A stretch of 64,000 nt of DNA from Elephas maximus indicus. Taxonomy: Eukaryota; Chordata; Mammalia; Proboscidea; Elephantidae. Numbering within the stretch: position 1 is the stretch's first letter; the number at the start of each line of letters is the position of its first letter. Location of the stretch: the NCBI RefSeq assembly GCF_024166365.1, contig NC_064826.1, positions 26,002,001 through 26,066,000 of the forward strand. Reading direction: 5' to 3'. Made by a program: the position numbers and the translations under genes. Under the pieces are notes generated by a model. That model had not been told where the DNA came from and did no database searches. It saw only the letters and a list, made by a program, of their open reading frames with translations. This document shows positions 1 to 12,545 of the stretch, in pieces.

Positions 1-480
1 TTACCACGGCCTCCACCAGGCTGAGTCCAGTACAACTAGATGGTGCCTGGCTACCACCACTGACTGCCCTGACAGGGATCAGAATAGAGGGTCCCAGACA
101 GAGCTGGAGAAAAATACAGAACAAAATTCTAACTTAAAAAGACCAGACTTTCTGGTCTGACAGTCTGGAGAAGTCCTGAGAGTATGGCCCCAGGACACCC
201 TTTCAGCTCAGAAACAAGGCCACTCCTGAGATTCACCCTTCAGCCAAAGATTGGACAGGCCCGTAAAACAAAACGAGACTAAAGGGGCACACCAGCCCAG
301 GGGCAAGGATAGAAGGCGGGAGGGGGCAGGAAAGCTGGTAATAGGGAACCCAGGGTTGAGAAGGGAGAGTGTTGACATGTCATGGTGTTGTTAACCAATG
401 TCATAAAACAATATGTGTACTAACTTTAATGAGAAACTAGTTCTGTAAGCCTTCATCTAAAGGACAAAAAAAAAAAAAAG
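1..480 (+). mobile_element. L1 LINE 3' end (3' UTR and A-tail)
   Basis: Matches, in opposite orientation, the L1 3' ends at 6076 and 52540 (shared ggtgcc...ctaccaccactgactgccc and agaccag blocks) and, in the same orientation, the copy at 15835. It ends in an A-run at 467-479. The 5' boundary is outside or at the window edge. Non-coding; no ORF2 sequence is visible. Confidence 0.7.
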
Positions 481-1185
481 GGTTAAAAAAATTTTCTAAC
501 TGAGCTGCTCAACAATATTTTTTTTTCCCTCTAATTGTGAGTTCTCCTTTACAGCAGGCATTCAAGCAAATGCTGTGTGATCATCTGTTAAGAATGTTAC
601 GTGAGGGATTCCTCTCCCTACACTCATACCCCATTGGCCTCTCCTACCTGTCTTATTCAGTGGATTTTTGAAGTTGCTCAGCCACAGTTATGAGTGAGGC
701 CACTGTATGCTAAAAGTTATTAAGCGTGGCTTGGCAAAATGAATATATTGGCTTAGATAGTTGTTCACTTTCTTTAGAAACAAAATTCTTTTGCTCTGAT
801 TGATGCATCATTTTCGCATGTTCAGCAGGGCTGATCCAGGTAGTGGCCTGAAGCTTGTACAACTTTGGGCGGGGCATGGGGGAGTAGTAAGGGAAGACTG
901 TCTTTAGAAAAAGAATACAAAATCAGGTATGAAAGTGAATGTTCATTTAGCATGAGGAAAGATCACAACAAATACCATGAACACCACAAAATCCACAAAA
1001 ACAAGTCATTACTGTTATTATTTAACTACCGGATGTACCTCCTCAACACTATTTTTTCTTACCCATTTTGGCCACATGTCTTTGATCGTCTTGTCACATG
1101 AAAACAATTTTGTAATATTTTCTATAGAGTCGGAAAATGATTCAGTCCACTTGTCTTTGTAAAGTTTTATATGAACACAAAACTC

Positions 1186-1393
1186 AAAAAATCTAAACTT
1201 ATTGCCGTTCAGTCGATTTCAAGTCATAGTGACCCTGCAGGACAGAGTAGAACTGCCCCACAGGGTTTCCAAGACTGTAAAGCTTTACAGAAGCAGACTG
1301 CCACATCTTTATTCCACAGAGCAGCTGGTAGGTTCAAACTCCCAACCTTTTGGTTACCAGCCGGATGTTTAACTACTGTGCCTTCAGGGTTCC
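1186..1393 (-). mobile_element. AfroSINE, long variant
   Basis: Reverse-oriented copy running from the tail (cagtcgatttcaagtcatag) to the tRNA-like head near tactgtgccttcagggttcc. Has the variant middle block gactgtaaagctttacagaa shared with 3790 and 48825. Confidence 0.85.
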
Positions 1394-1404
1394 TTCCTAT
1401 ATGG

Positions 1405-1495
1405 ATACAACCATCTCCAAATTTTTATGTCTGCTTTTGTGTGCTACAGTGGGAGTTGAGTAGCTGCAAAAGAGACCATCTGGACCACAAATGGT
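1405..1495 (+). mobile_element. hAT-type DNA transposon fossil fragment
   Basis: The segment gcttttgtgtgctacagtgg, gttgagtagctgcaaaagag, gaccatctgg matches the middle of the common mammalian hAT element also seen at 16835 and 58150. Confidence 0.5.
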
Positions 1496-3364
1496 CCTTG
1501 ACAGAAAAAGACCCCTGCTCTGGTATGTTGGATCAAAATTTATTTATTATTTATAGTTGCGAAGCTAAAAGACATTCTTTGAAATCATTTACTGGTAATT
1601 GTACATCTGTAATTTCCTTCTTGCTTTTTTTAATCACAGGAGGCTTTTTGCCAGAGAGAACTCCAACCCTTTGATCTCAGTTGGTCAGGCCACTGCCCCT
1701 TCCCTCAGAAGTGTCAGTGAAGCTTGGTCATAGCATGCTGTACCCCCAGCAGAGCCAGGCAGCCCTCATTCAGATCCTCTTTCCTGGGCTCAAAGAGTCT
1801 GGATGCATCATGTGGCCCACCAGGGACAGGCTATTGCTGGGGGCTGGACAAGTGTAGAGATAGTGCATTCTTAATGGAAGTATGATCACCATCAGGGATA
1901 GCTCCAGAGAAGCCCCTAGGCATGACCTTGGGGTTGCTGCTGCTTCCCTGTGTCCCCGAAGGAGAACAAGCCAAGCCTTGTAAGGGGTGCTAATACTTAA
2001 GTTTAATTAAAAAAAAAAAAAAAAAGTTTAATTGGCTCCTGGTAAATCCTCCTTTGTCCTCCAGGACATATAATTTACATCTGCTTGAAATTTTTCCCTA
2101 TATAAAAATGTTTTTATCGTGCCCCAACAATCTTTTGTTTTCCTATCACCAACAACCACCCCACCCCATTGTAAAAAATAAGGTGGGAAACAAACCAGGT
2201 GAGAGGCAGTGAAGGAGTAAAATTATATTGAGGTTGTATAGTTCTTGGAGAATCATTTAGATGGGATAGGGCGTAAAACACGACGAATGAGGAACTGGGA
2301 CAGACCAGGGAGTGTATGGTGAATATAAAATGAGCCAACTGACAAATTCAGGCGATGCTAACTAACGTATGACTGTTTGCAAATAAACTGACTTTGTCTA
2401 AAATGAGGGGATTAGATTATATACTTGGTAAAATTTACTGTGGAATGGTATCAGATGGTGTATGATCCAAATCCTGCCAGCAGCCTTGGTCCTCACCTTT
2501 CTACCCTTTCACCCCAAATTCTTCCCTAATATGTGGATGAGGAAGTTATAGCAGAGTAAAATATCCTCTTTTTTATCAGGGCTTGTGTCTCAGCTGGCCA
2601 TGTTAAACTTCGGTGAGCCGAATTAAGAGCCCTATTGAACCTCCTTCCCGCCCTCATTCCCTAAAAACCTAAACCCAAACTTCAGGTTTTACTGTAATCC
2701 AGCTGACCTTCGAGAGAGAGGGAAAGCAGTGGCAGGAGAGTAAAGAGAAGAAAAACTCCTTTTAAACAGGTCCACTTAGTAGCTACAGGGAAGAGAGCAG
2801 AAAAGAGCAAGCCACACCTGTGTGCTACCCTTTAACACAATGTCCTCACCTGTTGCAAACATGACCCAGTGAGATCAGTATCCCTCTCACCTTTACATGC
2901 ATATTATTATCTTTCAAGTAGAAAATTGATGATACAGTAAGCCTTGGCATTTACAGTTTAAAAGTTTAAACGTCTATAATTTTGGCTGTTTGCCAGTAAT
3001 GCTAAAGGTCTGTGCCACGTAGTAATTTATAGTTTTCTGGATGTGTGAATTTAAATCATTTATACTATATATGAGACTGGTGTGTGGCTGTGAGTGACTT
3101 AGTGAGTAAGCCTAGTCTACGCTCAGCACACACCTCGTGGTGTGGCTTTTTTTATATAAACTGATTTTAAAAAATGTTTCAAAAAAGGAAGTGTGCTGGT
3201 GATGAAAGTGGAGCCTAAAATTTTTATGATTTGTAGCTAAAAGTAGAAAATCTTGATAACTTTACTGGTAGTTTTAAACACATGTCCAGTATAAATAGAA
3301 TTGAGAAAGGAGCTAGGACCATTTGTTACAGGTCCTGTGTGTTTTTAGTATATTAGAACAATCC

Positions 3365-3600
3365 CCCCTGTATGTTGTCTGTTACTACGAACAAACCACC
3401 TCAAAACTTGGTGACTTAAAGCAGTATCAGTTTATTATTTTTCACAATTGTATGGGTTGGGTGGGTGATTAGCCTGGGTGTCACCTAGGCTCACTTTGCA
3501 GTCAGCTGGCAGGTCTGTGGGGAGCTGGGCTTAGCAAGGACAGGTGGGAAGTCTGGGGCCTCCCTCTCCGTGCAGTCTTTTATCCCAGATTTTAGGGTAG
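3365..3600. repeat. Old interspersed repeat, family not determined
   Basis: The phrases acaaaccacctcaaaacttg, gtgacttaaagcagtatcag and ttcacaattgtatgggttgg resemble a widespread ancient mammalian repeat. I cannot name the family without a library search. Confidence 0.35.
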
Positions 3601-3710
3601 CAGTTCCAAGGGGCAGGTGCAAATGTCAAGTACTGTTCAAGCTTCTGTTTGCATTACATATGCTGATGTCCTGTTGGTCAAAGCAAGTCACCTGCTCAAG
3701 CCCAGAGTCC

Positions 3711-3900
3711 TTAAAGCCCATTGCCATTGAACTGATTCTGACTCAGGGCAAGCCTACAGGACAGAGTAGATCTACCTTGTAGGGTTTCCAAGGCTTTAAT
3801 CTTTGTGAAAGCAGATTGCCATTCTTTCTCCTGGTGGGTTTGAACCACCCACCTTTCGGTTAGCAGCCAAGCACTTAATGATTGTGCCACCAGGTCTCCT
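3711..3900 (-). mobile_element. AfroSINE
   Basis: Tail at 3715 (gccattgaactgattctgac), tRNA-like head ending gtgccaccaggtctcct. Directly followed by another copy in the same orientation. Confidence 0.85.
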
Positions 3901-3910
3901 TCCAGAGTCA

Positions 3911-4061
3911 TTACCCACCACCCAGTGCCCTCGAGTCGATTCTGACTCATAGCGACCCTATAGGACGGAGCAGAGTTTCCAAGGAGCGCCTGGTGGATTA
4001 GAACTGCCGACCCTTTGGTTAGCAGCGGTAGCACTTAACCAGTACGCCACCAGGGTTTCCT
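3911..4061 (-). mobile_element. AfroSINE
   Basis: Well preserved: cgagtcgattctgactcata, gcgaccctataggacgga, tggttagcagcggtagcact, cgccaccagggtttcc. A short middle deletion removes part of the gaactgcccc block. Confidence 0.9.
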
Positions 4062-4189
4062 CCAGAGTCATTAGGGAAAGAGAATATACAAGAACTTAGA
4101 TCCTGAGAGGCGTCAGTGGCTGTATCACTGATGTACCTACCATTGTACCTTGTTTCCAGTCAAGGCTTCTAAACTGTATGGCGGTTTAT

Positions 4190-4635
4190 CTTTCCAAACC
4201 ACAGAGTTGAGCTGTTTCATGTTACTTTAATATTGTCTGTAACTTCATTCCACGCCACTATTCTCTTTCTTATCCTCCACCCCATACAGTTCCTAAAACT
4301 CCCCTAGCACTTTCCATGTGGGGTCTTTGCTGATGTGCTACCTAGAATGCTCTTTTCTCCCCACTCCTCCTCACCACTTTGCTCAACTGACTCTTCCCTT
4401 TTCATGCTTCAGGTAAAAAGTGACTTTAGGGAAGCCTTCCCACCTTAGTTAAGTTTGCATACTTGTATACTGGACTTTTATAATATTTATAAGCTATTAG
4501 TGTCTGTCTCCTCGTTTGTATGTTTCACAAGGACCATGTCTAATTCATTTTATGTTCGACCCCCCTTCTCTCACCCCCAGCTGTCCTAGTCTCTTGTATG
4601 TAGAAAGTATTTAATAAACATTTGGTGAATGAATA
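4190..4635 (+). repeat. L2 LINE 3' end
   Basis: Contains the typical blocks ctttccatgtggggtctttg, agggaagccttcccacctta, gtttcacaaggaccatgtc and aataaacatttggtgaatga, in L2 sense order. Confidence 0.65.
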
Positions 4636-4649
4636 TAGCTGGCACAGTA

Positions 4650-4845
4650 GTCTTTTTAAATAGCTTACGGTGACCCATGTGTGTCAGAGTAGAAGGGTGC
4701 ACCATAGGGTTTTCAGTGTCTGTGACCTTCAGAAGTAGATCACCAGGCCTTTGTTCCGAGGTGCCTCTAGGTAGACTGGAGCCTCCACCCTTTTGGTTAA
4801 TAGCCAAGTACTTAACTGGTTGCACCATCCTGGTAGCCTAAGGCC
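4650..4845 (-). mobile_element. AfroSINE variant
   Basis: Contains agaagtagatcaccaggcct, gaggtgcctctaggtagact and ttggttaatagccaagtact, the second SINE middle type also seen at 9238 and 21403. Confidence 0.75.
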
Positions 4846-5614
4846 TAAAAGACTGTTTGTATTTTGTCCATAAAACAGGAGCTGTTATAGTCTGGCTTTA
4901 TTTTTCTTCACTGTTGGATTTCTTCACAGTTGGGAAGACTACTTTTGTCCTCCTCTACTCCTAGCTTTTTTCATATTAACCGTTTCTTATCAAGTTTTCT
5001 GTCTTTGTTGAGTTTTTTATTTTTTAATCTTTACCTTTTTCATTTGTTTTTCCTTTTCTAGTTATTTTGCAGTATACAGATTGCCAGGTGATAAGATTAC
5101 TGCTTTCCAGAGTGAGTCAGTGATTTATATTTTCTTTTCCTGGCTAATTTTTATGGATACTCATCACTTAGGAGTTGCTTTTTCACTGCCAGAGATATTT
5201 TTATTTTTTAACGGTTGGTTTCTGTATTGGGTTTTTGAGTTTGTCATATAACTGAGGTGGTAGTGTTATACTTTACAAGAAAATTGCTCTTTGAAATCAC
5301 TACGTATAATTAATTATAAGCATTCAACCAGATTCTTTGTTTTTTCTTTACTTTTGTAGTTCATCTTACAATGCGTAGATTAAAATTTCCTATTTCGACA
5401 ATGTCACTAAGTTGTACATGTGAAGAATGTTGAAATGGCAAGTGTTTTATTACGTGTTTATCACAATAAAAAAAATTCATGTTCAGTGTAGTAATGAGTC
5501 ATTTCATGGGCATATCCTCAGAGCATCTAGAAACATATATAAAGCTTAGCTTTTACATAATGGGAAAATTTAGGATGGATTTTCCCAGATTAGTTTTTAG
5601 GAATTTGGAGCCAA

Positions 5615-5651
<37 letters not shown>
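5615..5651. repeat. (AC)n microsatellite
   Basis: About 18 uninterrupted AC units. Confidence 0.95.
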
Positions 5652-5652
<1 letters not shown>

Positions 5653-6075
5653 ATAAAAACTGGAGTGTTTTGCCTATTAATGTAAGCCAGTGTGATCATA
5701 GAAAATATTTTGTTCAGTCATTTGATTTCTACACTCAGTTTATTCTGGATATTTATTACGAATATATTTTTAGATTTTTATTTAATTAGGTTTATTAGAT
5801 TCTTAAAGTAATTGTTGTAGACAATTATTTAGTACCACGTCATCTAAGTACCTGTTGTAGGCAGTTGGTTGTTAATAGTGACAATTTCTGAGTCTTGCCA
5901 TTCATTTCCAGTTTTTTGCCTGTAATTAGCTAGTTGTCATCAAAGAACCACCTTATTTTTCTGGTCTAAAATTCTTTTTCTGACCTCTTACATATTCTGA
6001 AATTGTGAAAGGAATTTGAACTATAGAAGTGTTGGATATTTGTGGTTTAAATGTTTTTCAAGTTGAAGCTCCTTT

Positions 6076-6969
6076 TTTAAAAATTTTTTTTATTTATTTA
6101 TTGTGCCTTAAGTGAAAGTTTACAAATCAAGTCATTCTCTCATGCAAAAAGTTATACACACTTTGCTGTCTACTCCTAGCTGCTCTCCCCCTAATGAGAC
6201 AGCACATTCCTCATCTCCACCCTATATTCCCTGTGTCCGTTCAACCAGTTCCTGTCCCCCTCTGCCTTCTCATCTTGCCTCCAGACAGGAGTTACCCACA
6301 TAGTCTCATGGGTCTCCTTGAGCCAAGAAGCTCACTCCTCACCAGTATCATTATCTTACAGTCCAGTCCAATCCCTTTCCGGAGAGTTGGCTTTGGGAAT
6401 GGTCCCAGTCTTGGGCTAACAAAGGGTCTGGGGACCATGACCTCCAGGGCCTCTCTAGTCTCAGTCAGATCATTAAGCCTGGTCTTTTTACAAGAATTTG
6501 AGATCTGCATTCCACTGTTCTCTTGCTCGATCAAGGATTCTCTATTGTGTTCCCTGTCAGGGCAGTGATTGCTGGTAGCTGGGCACCATCTAGTTCTTCT
6601 GGTCTCAGGCTGATGGAGTCTCTGGTTTATGTGGCCCTTTCTGTCTCTTGGGCTCAACTTTACCATATGTCTTTGGTGTTCTTTATTCTCCTTTTCTCCA
6701 GGTAAATTGAGACCAGTTGGTGGTCATCTTAGATGGTCACTTGCTAGCGTTTGAGACCCTAGATGCCTCTCACCAAAGTGGATGCAGAATGTTTTCTTAA
6801 TAAATTTTGTTATGCCAGTTGACCTAGATGTCCCCTGAAACCATGGTCCCGAAACCCCCATCCCTGCTACTCTGGCCTTCAAAGCATTTGGTCATATTCA
6901 GGAAACTTTTTTGCTTTTGGTTTAGTCCAGTTGTGCTGACCTTTCCTGTATTGTGCGTTGTCTTTCCCT
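6076..6969 (-). mobile_element. L1 LINE 3' end, 5'-truncated, with perfect 16-bp target duplication
   Basis: An 894-bp insert beginning with a T-rich run (reverse A-tail). It is flanked by identical aagttgaagctccttt at 6060-6075 and 6970-6985. Sequence is homologous to the L1 3' UTR copies at 1-480 and 52540-53143. The 124-residue frames on both strands here are non-coding L1 UTR. Confidence 0.85.
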
Positions 6970-9237
6970 AAGTTGAAGCTCCTTTGAACAAATCTGGTAT
7001 GGTATAGAGGGAGTTGGAGGAAGTGGTCGTTTTCTTAGTTTTGAGTAGTGTGGTAGTGGCTCTTATACGTGGGGTAGCATGGCTCTGAGGGAAGAGCTGC
7101 CTTTTTGAGACTCTCATAGTGATGGGAGGGAGCTACGAGTCCTATTCTTTTATGAACCTTTGTTCTTTTTAAGAGTTTTTATTTTGAAATAATTTCTTAT
7201 CTATAGAAATTTGCAAATACAGTGCAAAGAGAGTCTGTATATCCTTCATCTAGATTTGCCAAATGTTAACATTTTACCGTGGTTCTCTCACTATATATAT
7301 CTGTGTGTGTGTGTGCATGAATATTTTTTTCTGAATTGCTTGAGACCAAGTTGTAGACACAATGCCCTTTTAGAGTACTTCAGGGTGTATATCCTAAAAT
7401 CAAGGTCATTCTCTTATTCTTTATCTGTCATTATCAAAATCAGAATATGTAATTTTTAATTTAACAAACATTTGTGAACTTGAGGGCAGTGAAAGCATAG
7501 GTGGAGTGAAAGTACAGGCTCATAAAACTATTTTAGGAGCCAAATGGAATTACAGTCTTATTTAATGGGTAAGAAATCAATACAGAGAATTCGTCTATTT
7601 TAATATAAAATCTGAGGCACAACAGAATTACACGAGATACACCAAAAAAAGTACTTTAGAAACGCAAAGGAAAAGCGGTCAGTCGTTTCAACCTAGGGAA
7701 TCAGGGCAGTGCTTCTTGCCAAGACAAGAGAGGTGGAAGTGAGCTACTGAGGGACGGGGAGAGGAAGTTCATATCCCAGAGCACATCCCCCATCTCATGT
7801 TCTGCCCTTGACAAAGAAAGTCCTGAGGCTGGGTGTGCTGCTGCAGTGACAGTACTGAGATAGCAGCGGTGCATAAGATAAGATAGGCCCTGTTTCTTCA
7901 AACGCTGACACAGTATATGTATGTTTTTAATGAACACATTTTAATCTTAACATTATCGGTCTAATAAATAGATGTCCTTTCCTAAGTACTTGTCCTTAGG
8001 TTGTTTTTCAGTAATATCTTCTTGATTATTAAAGGCAAGAAGTAACGGAGCTGATTAGCTGTAATTACTTTAAAGGAATGGAAGGAATGTTTATAAAAAC
8101 TTAATTAAGCCAGTGTCAATCTAGAGTTTAAGTGATAGTCATTGTTTTTTATATTGTCTAAATGGGTTAGCATTTATATACTAAATGTGTGAGTGTAAGC
8201 TATTCTTGCATTTACTGTAATTCGGAATAAATCAAGAAAAAGCTATGATGCGTAACATTCAGACTTGCCCAGTTAAAGGTAAGAAGGAATGAAATATGCA
8301 TATTTAGACTGATAATATTATTGTAATACACTTTTGAAAATCTAGTTACTGAAAATTGCTTATGATTTGTTGGGTTTTCTTCAGTATGAAAATATTTTAT
8401 ATAAAAATCAGGTCTATAATGTCTTGTGGAAAATTACAGAATTGTTTCAAGAATCTTTATTTTTTAAGCAGATATTTTAAGGATTTGTTTTAAATTTATA
8501 TCAGTGTTTAAATGTGGATTTTTAGGTTTCTTTTTTAGTTCACACATATAGCCAGATGATGTTTTACAAAGTTAATATTTGGTCCTTTGGCAAGGGAATT
8601 TCCACGGTGGAATTTCAGAAGCTGTTAGATAACACATTTTGAAAGCTTAACTTCTTGTTTTCTGGTTAAAAAGTAAAGTAAGGAGATTTTCAGATCTTTT
8701 TCCTGGCATCTGGTTTCCAAATTGCTTTTCTTTTCAGAAATGCATGTATTTTGACAGGATCATACTAAAAGCAGTGTATATGAATTTTCCTTAGAAAACA
8801 AATTTTTTCATTTGATTTTTGAATTCTTCAGCCTCGTCTTTAGTGCCTGTGGATGGTATACACAAAATCCATTTTTCTGAAGTTTTCAAAGCTAGGAGTT
8901 TGGGAACAGGGAGCCTATTCTATGAAGGAGCTGTTGTCCCGAGATTGTGCACTTGCACAAGAAGACTGGTGTTTTGAATGGGCCAAAGATACACCCACTT
9001 TCTTCAAGCTTCTGTTTTAAGCCCAGTATCCTAGTACATATATTTTTCATGTTTCTAAGTATCTTCATAATTTTTAAATAATACTTTCAAGTGACTCTTC
9101 TTGTGGAAATTTTCCTGCTGCTTTGTATCCAGTTTATATATAGATAAGGCCGTGTGTGAAATTCAGAGACATTTGGTGTGTAAGAGTTAAAACCATAGCA
9201 TTGACTGCTGTTATCTGGGAAATTCTATGAGCTTATG

Positions 9238-9443
9238 AACTACCAGCAGCCATTGAATTGATTCCAACTCATAGTGACCCCATGTGTACAGAGTAGATCT
9301 GTACTTCATAGGGTTTTCAAGTCTGTGACCTTTCAGTGACAACTTGCCAGGACTTTCTCCCAAGGCAACTCTGGCTGGGTTTGAATTGCTAACTTTATGG
9401 CTAGTAGTCAAGCACTTAACCATTTGCACCACCCAGGGACTCC
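9238..9443 (-). mobile_element. AfroSINE variant
   Basis: gaattgattccaactcatag tail, gtagatctgtacttcatagg middle, and tttgcaccacccagggactc head. Confidence 0.85.
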
Positions 9444-9458
9444 TAAACGGGTACTAAA

Positions 9459-9620
9459 CCAAAACCAACCCTTTTTGCCATCGTGTTGATTCCAACTCAT
9501 AGCGAGCCTATAGGACGGAGCAGAACTCCCCCATAGGGTTTCCAAAGAGTGGTTGACGGATATGAACAGCTGACCTTTTGGTTAGCAGCCGGGCTCTTAA
9601 CCACTGCACCACCAGAGCTC
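9459..9620 (-). mobile_element. AfroSINE
   Basis: cataggacggagcagaac-type body (9508-9540), ttggttagcagccgggctct, accactgcaccaccagagct. Lies 16 bp from the previous copy. Confidence 0.88.
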
Positions 9621-9804
9621 CAAAAGGATACTGGTTAGGTACTATTCGGGGGAAAATTGAGACATAAGTCACTCAAATCATTTTCATATCCTCATTACTG
9701 CTTACAAGTTGTATGGTCGCTTACAATCTTTTTTTGCTTAATTTCACCATCGTTAAGAAAAAAAAAAATTTACTAGAACAATGATGTGTTTAAATTGTCT
9801 ATTA

Positions 9805-10215
9805 CTATAATTGTTAGTTGCCATCAAGTCAGCTTCAATTCATGGCTGCTCCATGTACAAACGAATGAAACATAACTCGGTCCTGTGCCATCTTCACGAT
9901 CATTGGTTTGCTCAAGTCCATTGTTGCAGCCACTGTATATTTTGCCTGTCTTCCAACCTAGGGGACTCACCTTCCTGCACCATACCAGACAATATTCTAT
10001 TGTGATCTTTAGGGTTTTCATTGGCTAATTTTCAGAAGTAAATCTCCAGGTCTTTTTTTCTAGTCTCTTTCAGACTGGAAGTTCCACTGAGTCTTGTCCA
10101 CCACAAGTGACACTGCTGGTATTTGAAATACCAGTGGCATAGCTTCCAGCATCATAGCAACACACAAGCTACTACAGTATGACAAGCTTACGAATGGGCG
10201 ATGGTCCATTATAAT
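9805..10215 (-). mobile_element. Internally deleted RTE copy
   Basis: Positions 9815-9960 match the 3' end of the intron 8 RTE (32523-32680: gttgccatcaagtcagc, cattgttgcagccactg). Positions 10005-10215 match its 5' end (35585-35780: ttttcattggctaattttca, tggtatttgaaataccag, aagctactacagta). The middle, about 2.8 kb, is missing. Confidence 0.75.
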
Positions 10216-10359
10216 TAGTAACTGTCAATCTTGCTTTCAAGTTTGGTTAAGTGCCTGTAGTAAAATACTGCACAGCTTTATAGAAGTTAATCATTGTTAA
10301 TACTGCTATTTCATGGCTTAAATGTTCATTTTATTGGGAAACAATGTAATGTAGATACT

Positions 10360-10445
10360 AGAATACAGGACCTGAAGTCACAAATTGCCCAGATTGGAAT
10401 CCCAGCTCTTCCACTTAGCTATGTGACATTGGGCTAATTCCTTAT
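10360..10445 (+). repeat. MIR fragment
   Basis: cccagctcttccacttagct followed by atgtgacattgggctaattc, the MIR core in sense orientation. Confidence 0.6.
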
Positions 10446-10919
10446 TCTTTATAGTCAGCATTGTAGCTGGGTGGTTCTGGTTTGGTGTCTTTCATGAGGT
10501 TGAAGTCAAGATGTAAGCAGCAGCTGTGGTCATCTGAAGGCTTGATGACTAGGACTGGAAGATTTACTTCCAAGATGGCTATTTAGTGTTGGTTGTTGGC
10601 AGAAGACCTCATCTTCTCACTGTGTAGACCTCTGCCCAGGTCCGTGTGAGTCCTTGTGACATGACTACTGGATTTCTCTAAAGTGAGTGATGCAAGGCAG
10701 AAGCTGCATGTCTTTTATAGCCACTCCTGGGAAGTCACACTGAGCTCCCCAGACCTCTGATTTAAATCAGATTTCACCTGGCACAACTAACTTTGGGATC
10801 TTAAATGATATATAGTATATAGAAGAACTTGAAATAATCACAATAAATTATCAATTTTTTTAATCATGTTTTGATTTCTTTGTTTGAGATAAGATTACTT
10901 GAACTCATCATTTGTTTTT

Positions 10920-11095
10920 AAGCTAGCACTTCTCAAACAAAATGTATGTAGGAATCACTTGGGAGTCTTGTTAAAATGCAAATTCTTTTTCAGATGGTCT
11001 GAGATGGGGTCCTAGATTCTGCCTTTCTAACAAGCTCTTAGGAGATGCCGGTGCTGTTTTTCCATGGACCACATTTTGAGTAGCAAGGCTCTAAA
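10920..11095 (+). mobile_element. MER5-like hAT fossil
   Basis: cttctcaaacaaaatgtatg, ggaatcacttgggagtcttg, gcctttctaacaagctctta and ggaccacattttgagtag match the MER5 pattern. Confidence 0.65.
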
Positions 11096-11484
11096 CCTCT
11101 TTCCATTATACCGTACATATTTAGGAATATTTCCTTAGATAGATTCCTCAAAAAAGGAATTCAGGGTCAAGCAATATTAATGTTTTAAGGCTTTTTATAT
11201 AATAGCACTTTGTTTTCCAAAAGAATTGTGTTAATTTTGCTCCAGTACAGATCTAGGTTGTGAAAGCAAAATCCATGTTTTCACAATACTAAGGACCTAG
11301 TACCACCATCTCATTCGGTTCTCTGAGTAACTCGTGAAGCTGGGATGATCATCCTTGTGTTCCCAGTGAAATGGAAGAGAGGTGTGGTAGAGAGACTGAG
11401 GGACATACCGCTTGGTTAGTCTGATTTCTCTCCCACACTACACAGTTATATACGCTTCCGTCAAAGTCCTTTTTGGAGGGCTAA

Positions 11485-11665
11485 CGATAGTCACCTTGAA
11501 TTGACCACTTACTTACTGAAGCCAGGCATAATGCTAAACATTTTACCAACATTTTCATATAAAACTCAAAATTGTGAGGTAAATGGTGCTGTCCCATTTT
11601 ACAGAGGAGGAAACTAAATTGCCCATGATCACTCAGCAGGTGGCAGAAGCAGTCAGTTACTTCAG
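11485..11665 (-). repeat. MIR
   Basis: cccattttacagaggaggaa and gcccatgatcactcagcagg read as an inverted MIR. Contains a CTCF-core-like string tcagcaggtggcag at 11632-11645. Confidence 0.65.
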
Positions 11666-12319
11666 TGTGTGTGTCCATTTCATCATGTCTTATACAGACA
11701 GAATTCTAAGTTAGTTAATAAAGTTAAAAGAATGTCTTAGGTGGGGCCATTCCCCTGTGTTCAACCGCCAGCTTCCCTTGCTGCTGCCAATCTTGGGAAC
11801 ATCTGAAACATACAGATTTTCAATAACACACACTCTTCTGTCCACCACTTGCCCCCCATTCTTTAACCAAGCCATTTCTGTAGTTAAGAGAGCTTGGTTT
11901 CTCCAGATGGTTCCAGTTCCTCGACCCCATAGTGGGGCAGGGTGCCGTCCTTTTGGATTGCACAGGCTGTCTTGCTATCAGATGCTGCTGTGTCAGTAAT
12001 TGCTGGTGCGCTCTTCAGCAATTACTGTTGTTTCCTAGTCTGCTCCATAAATATTATAGTATTGTAGCTATAAACACCTCTAAATTTCTAGCATTTGTTA
12101 TTATCTTTAATGTTTGGTGCTGATACAAAATTTTTGCTCTTTGTATTTTTTTTTTTTTTTTAATTTATGGCTGATAGAGGAAGATCTCTCAAATGTACTC
12201 TTTCTCTAAAATTATTTCTACTTAAAATAGGTCTTGATGTTTCAGTCTTCATATTTTTAAAACTTTTCTTTCTGAATGCTACTTTGGGATTTGCCTTCAG
12301 AGAATTGCTGCGATAATGA

Positions 12320-12545
12320 TGACTTGACCATGAGAGGCACCATTTACTGGGCATGATCTCGGACACTGCTAAGCAGATTACCTATGTTACTTAGTTTGAC
12401 CTTAATTTTAGGAGGTGTGCAGTATTATCATTTTATAAATAGAGAGACTGGACTTTAAGTTCAGTGATGTGCCTGAAGTCACACAGCTGGACAGTGGATT
12501 TAAGTGCAGATCTGACTCTGTCTCTGCCTATGCTCTTAACCTCTA
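12320..12545 (-). repeat. MIR
   Basis: tactgggcatgatctcggac, tcattttataaatagagaga, cctgaagtcacacagctgga: an inverted MIR ending about 330 bp before exon 2. Confidence 0.7.

Noticed and set aside
1171-1674. 167-codon + strand open frame in intron 1
   Set aside because: Runs through a reversed AfroSINE and an hAT fossil; no recognisable domain or splice context.
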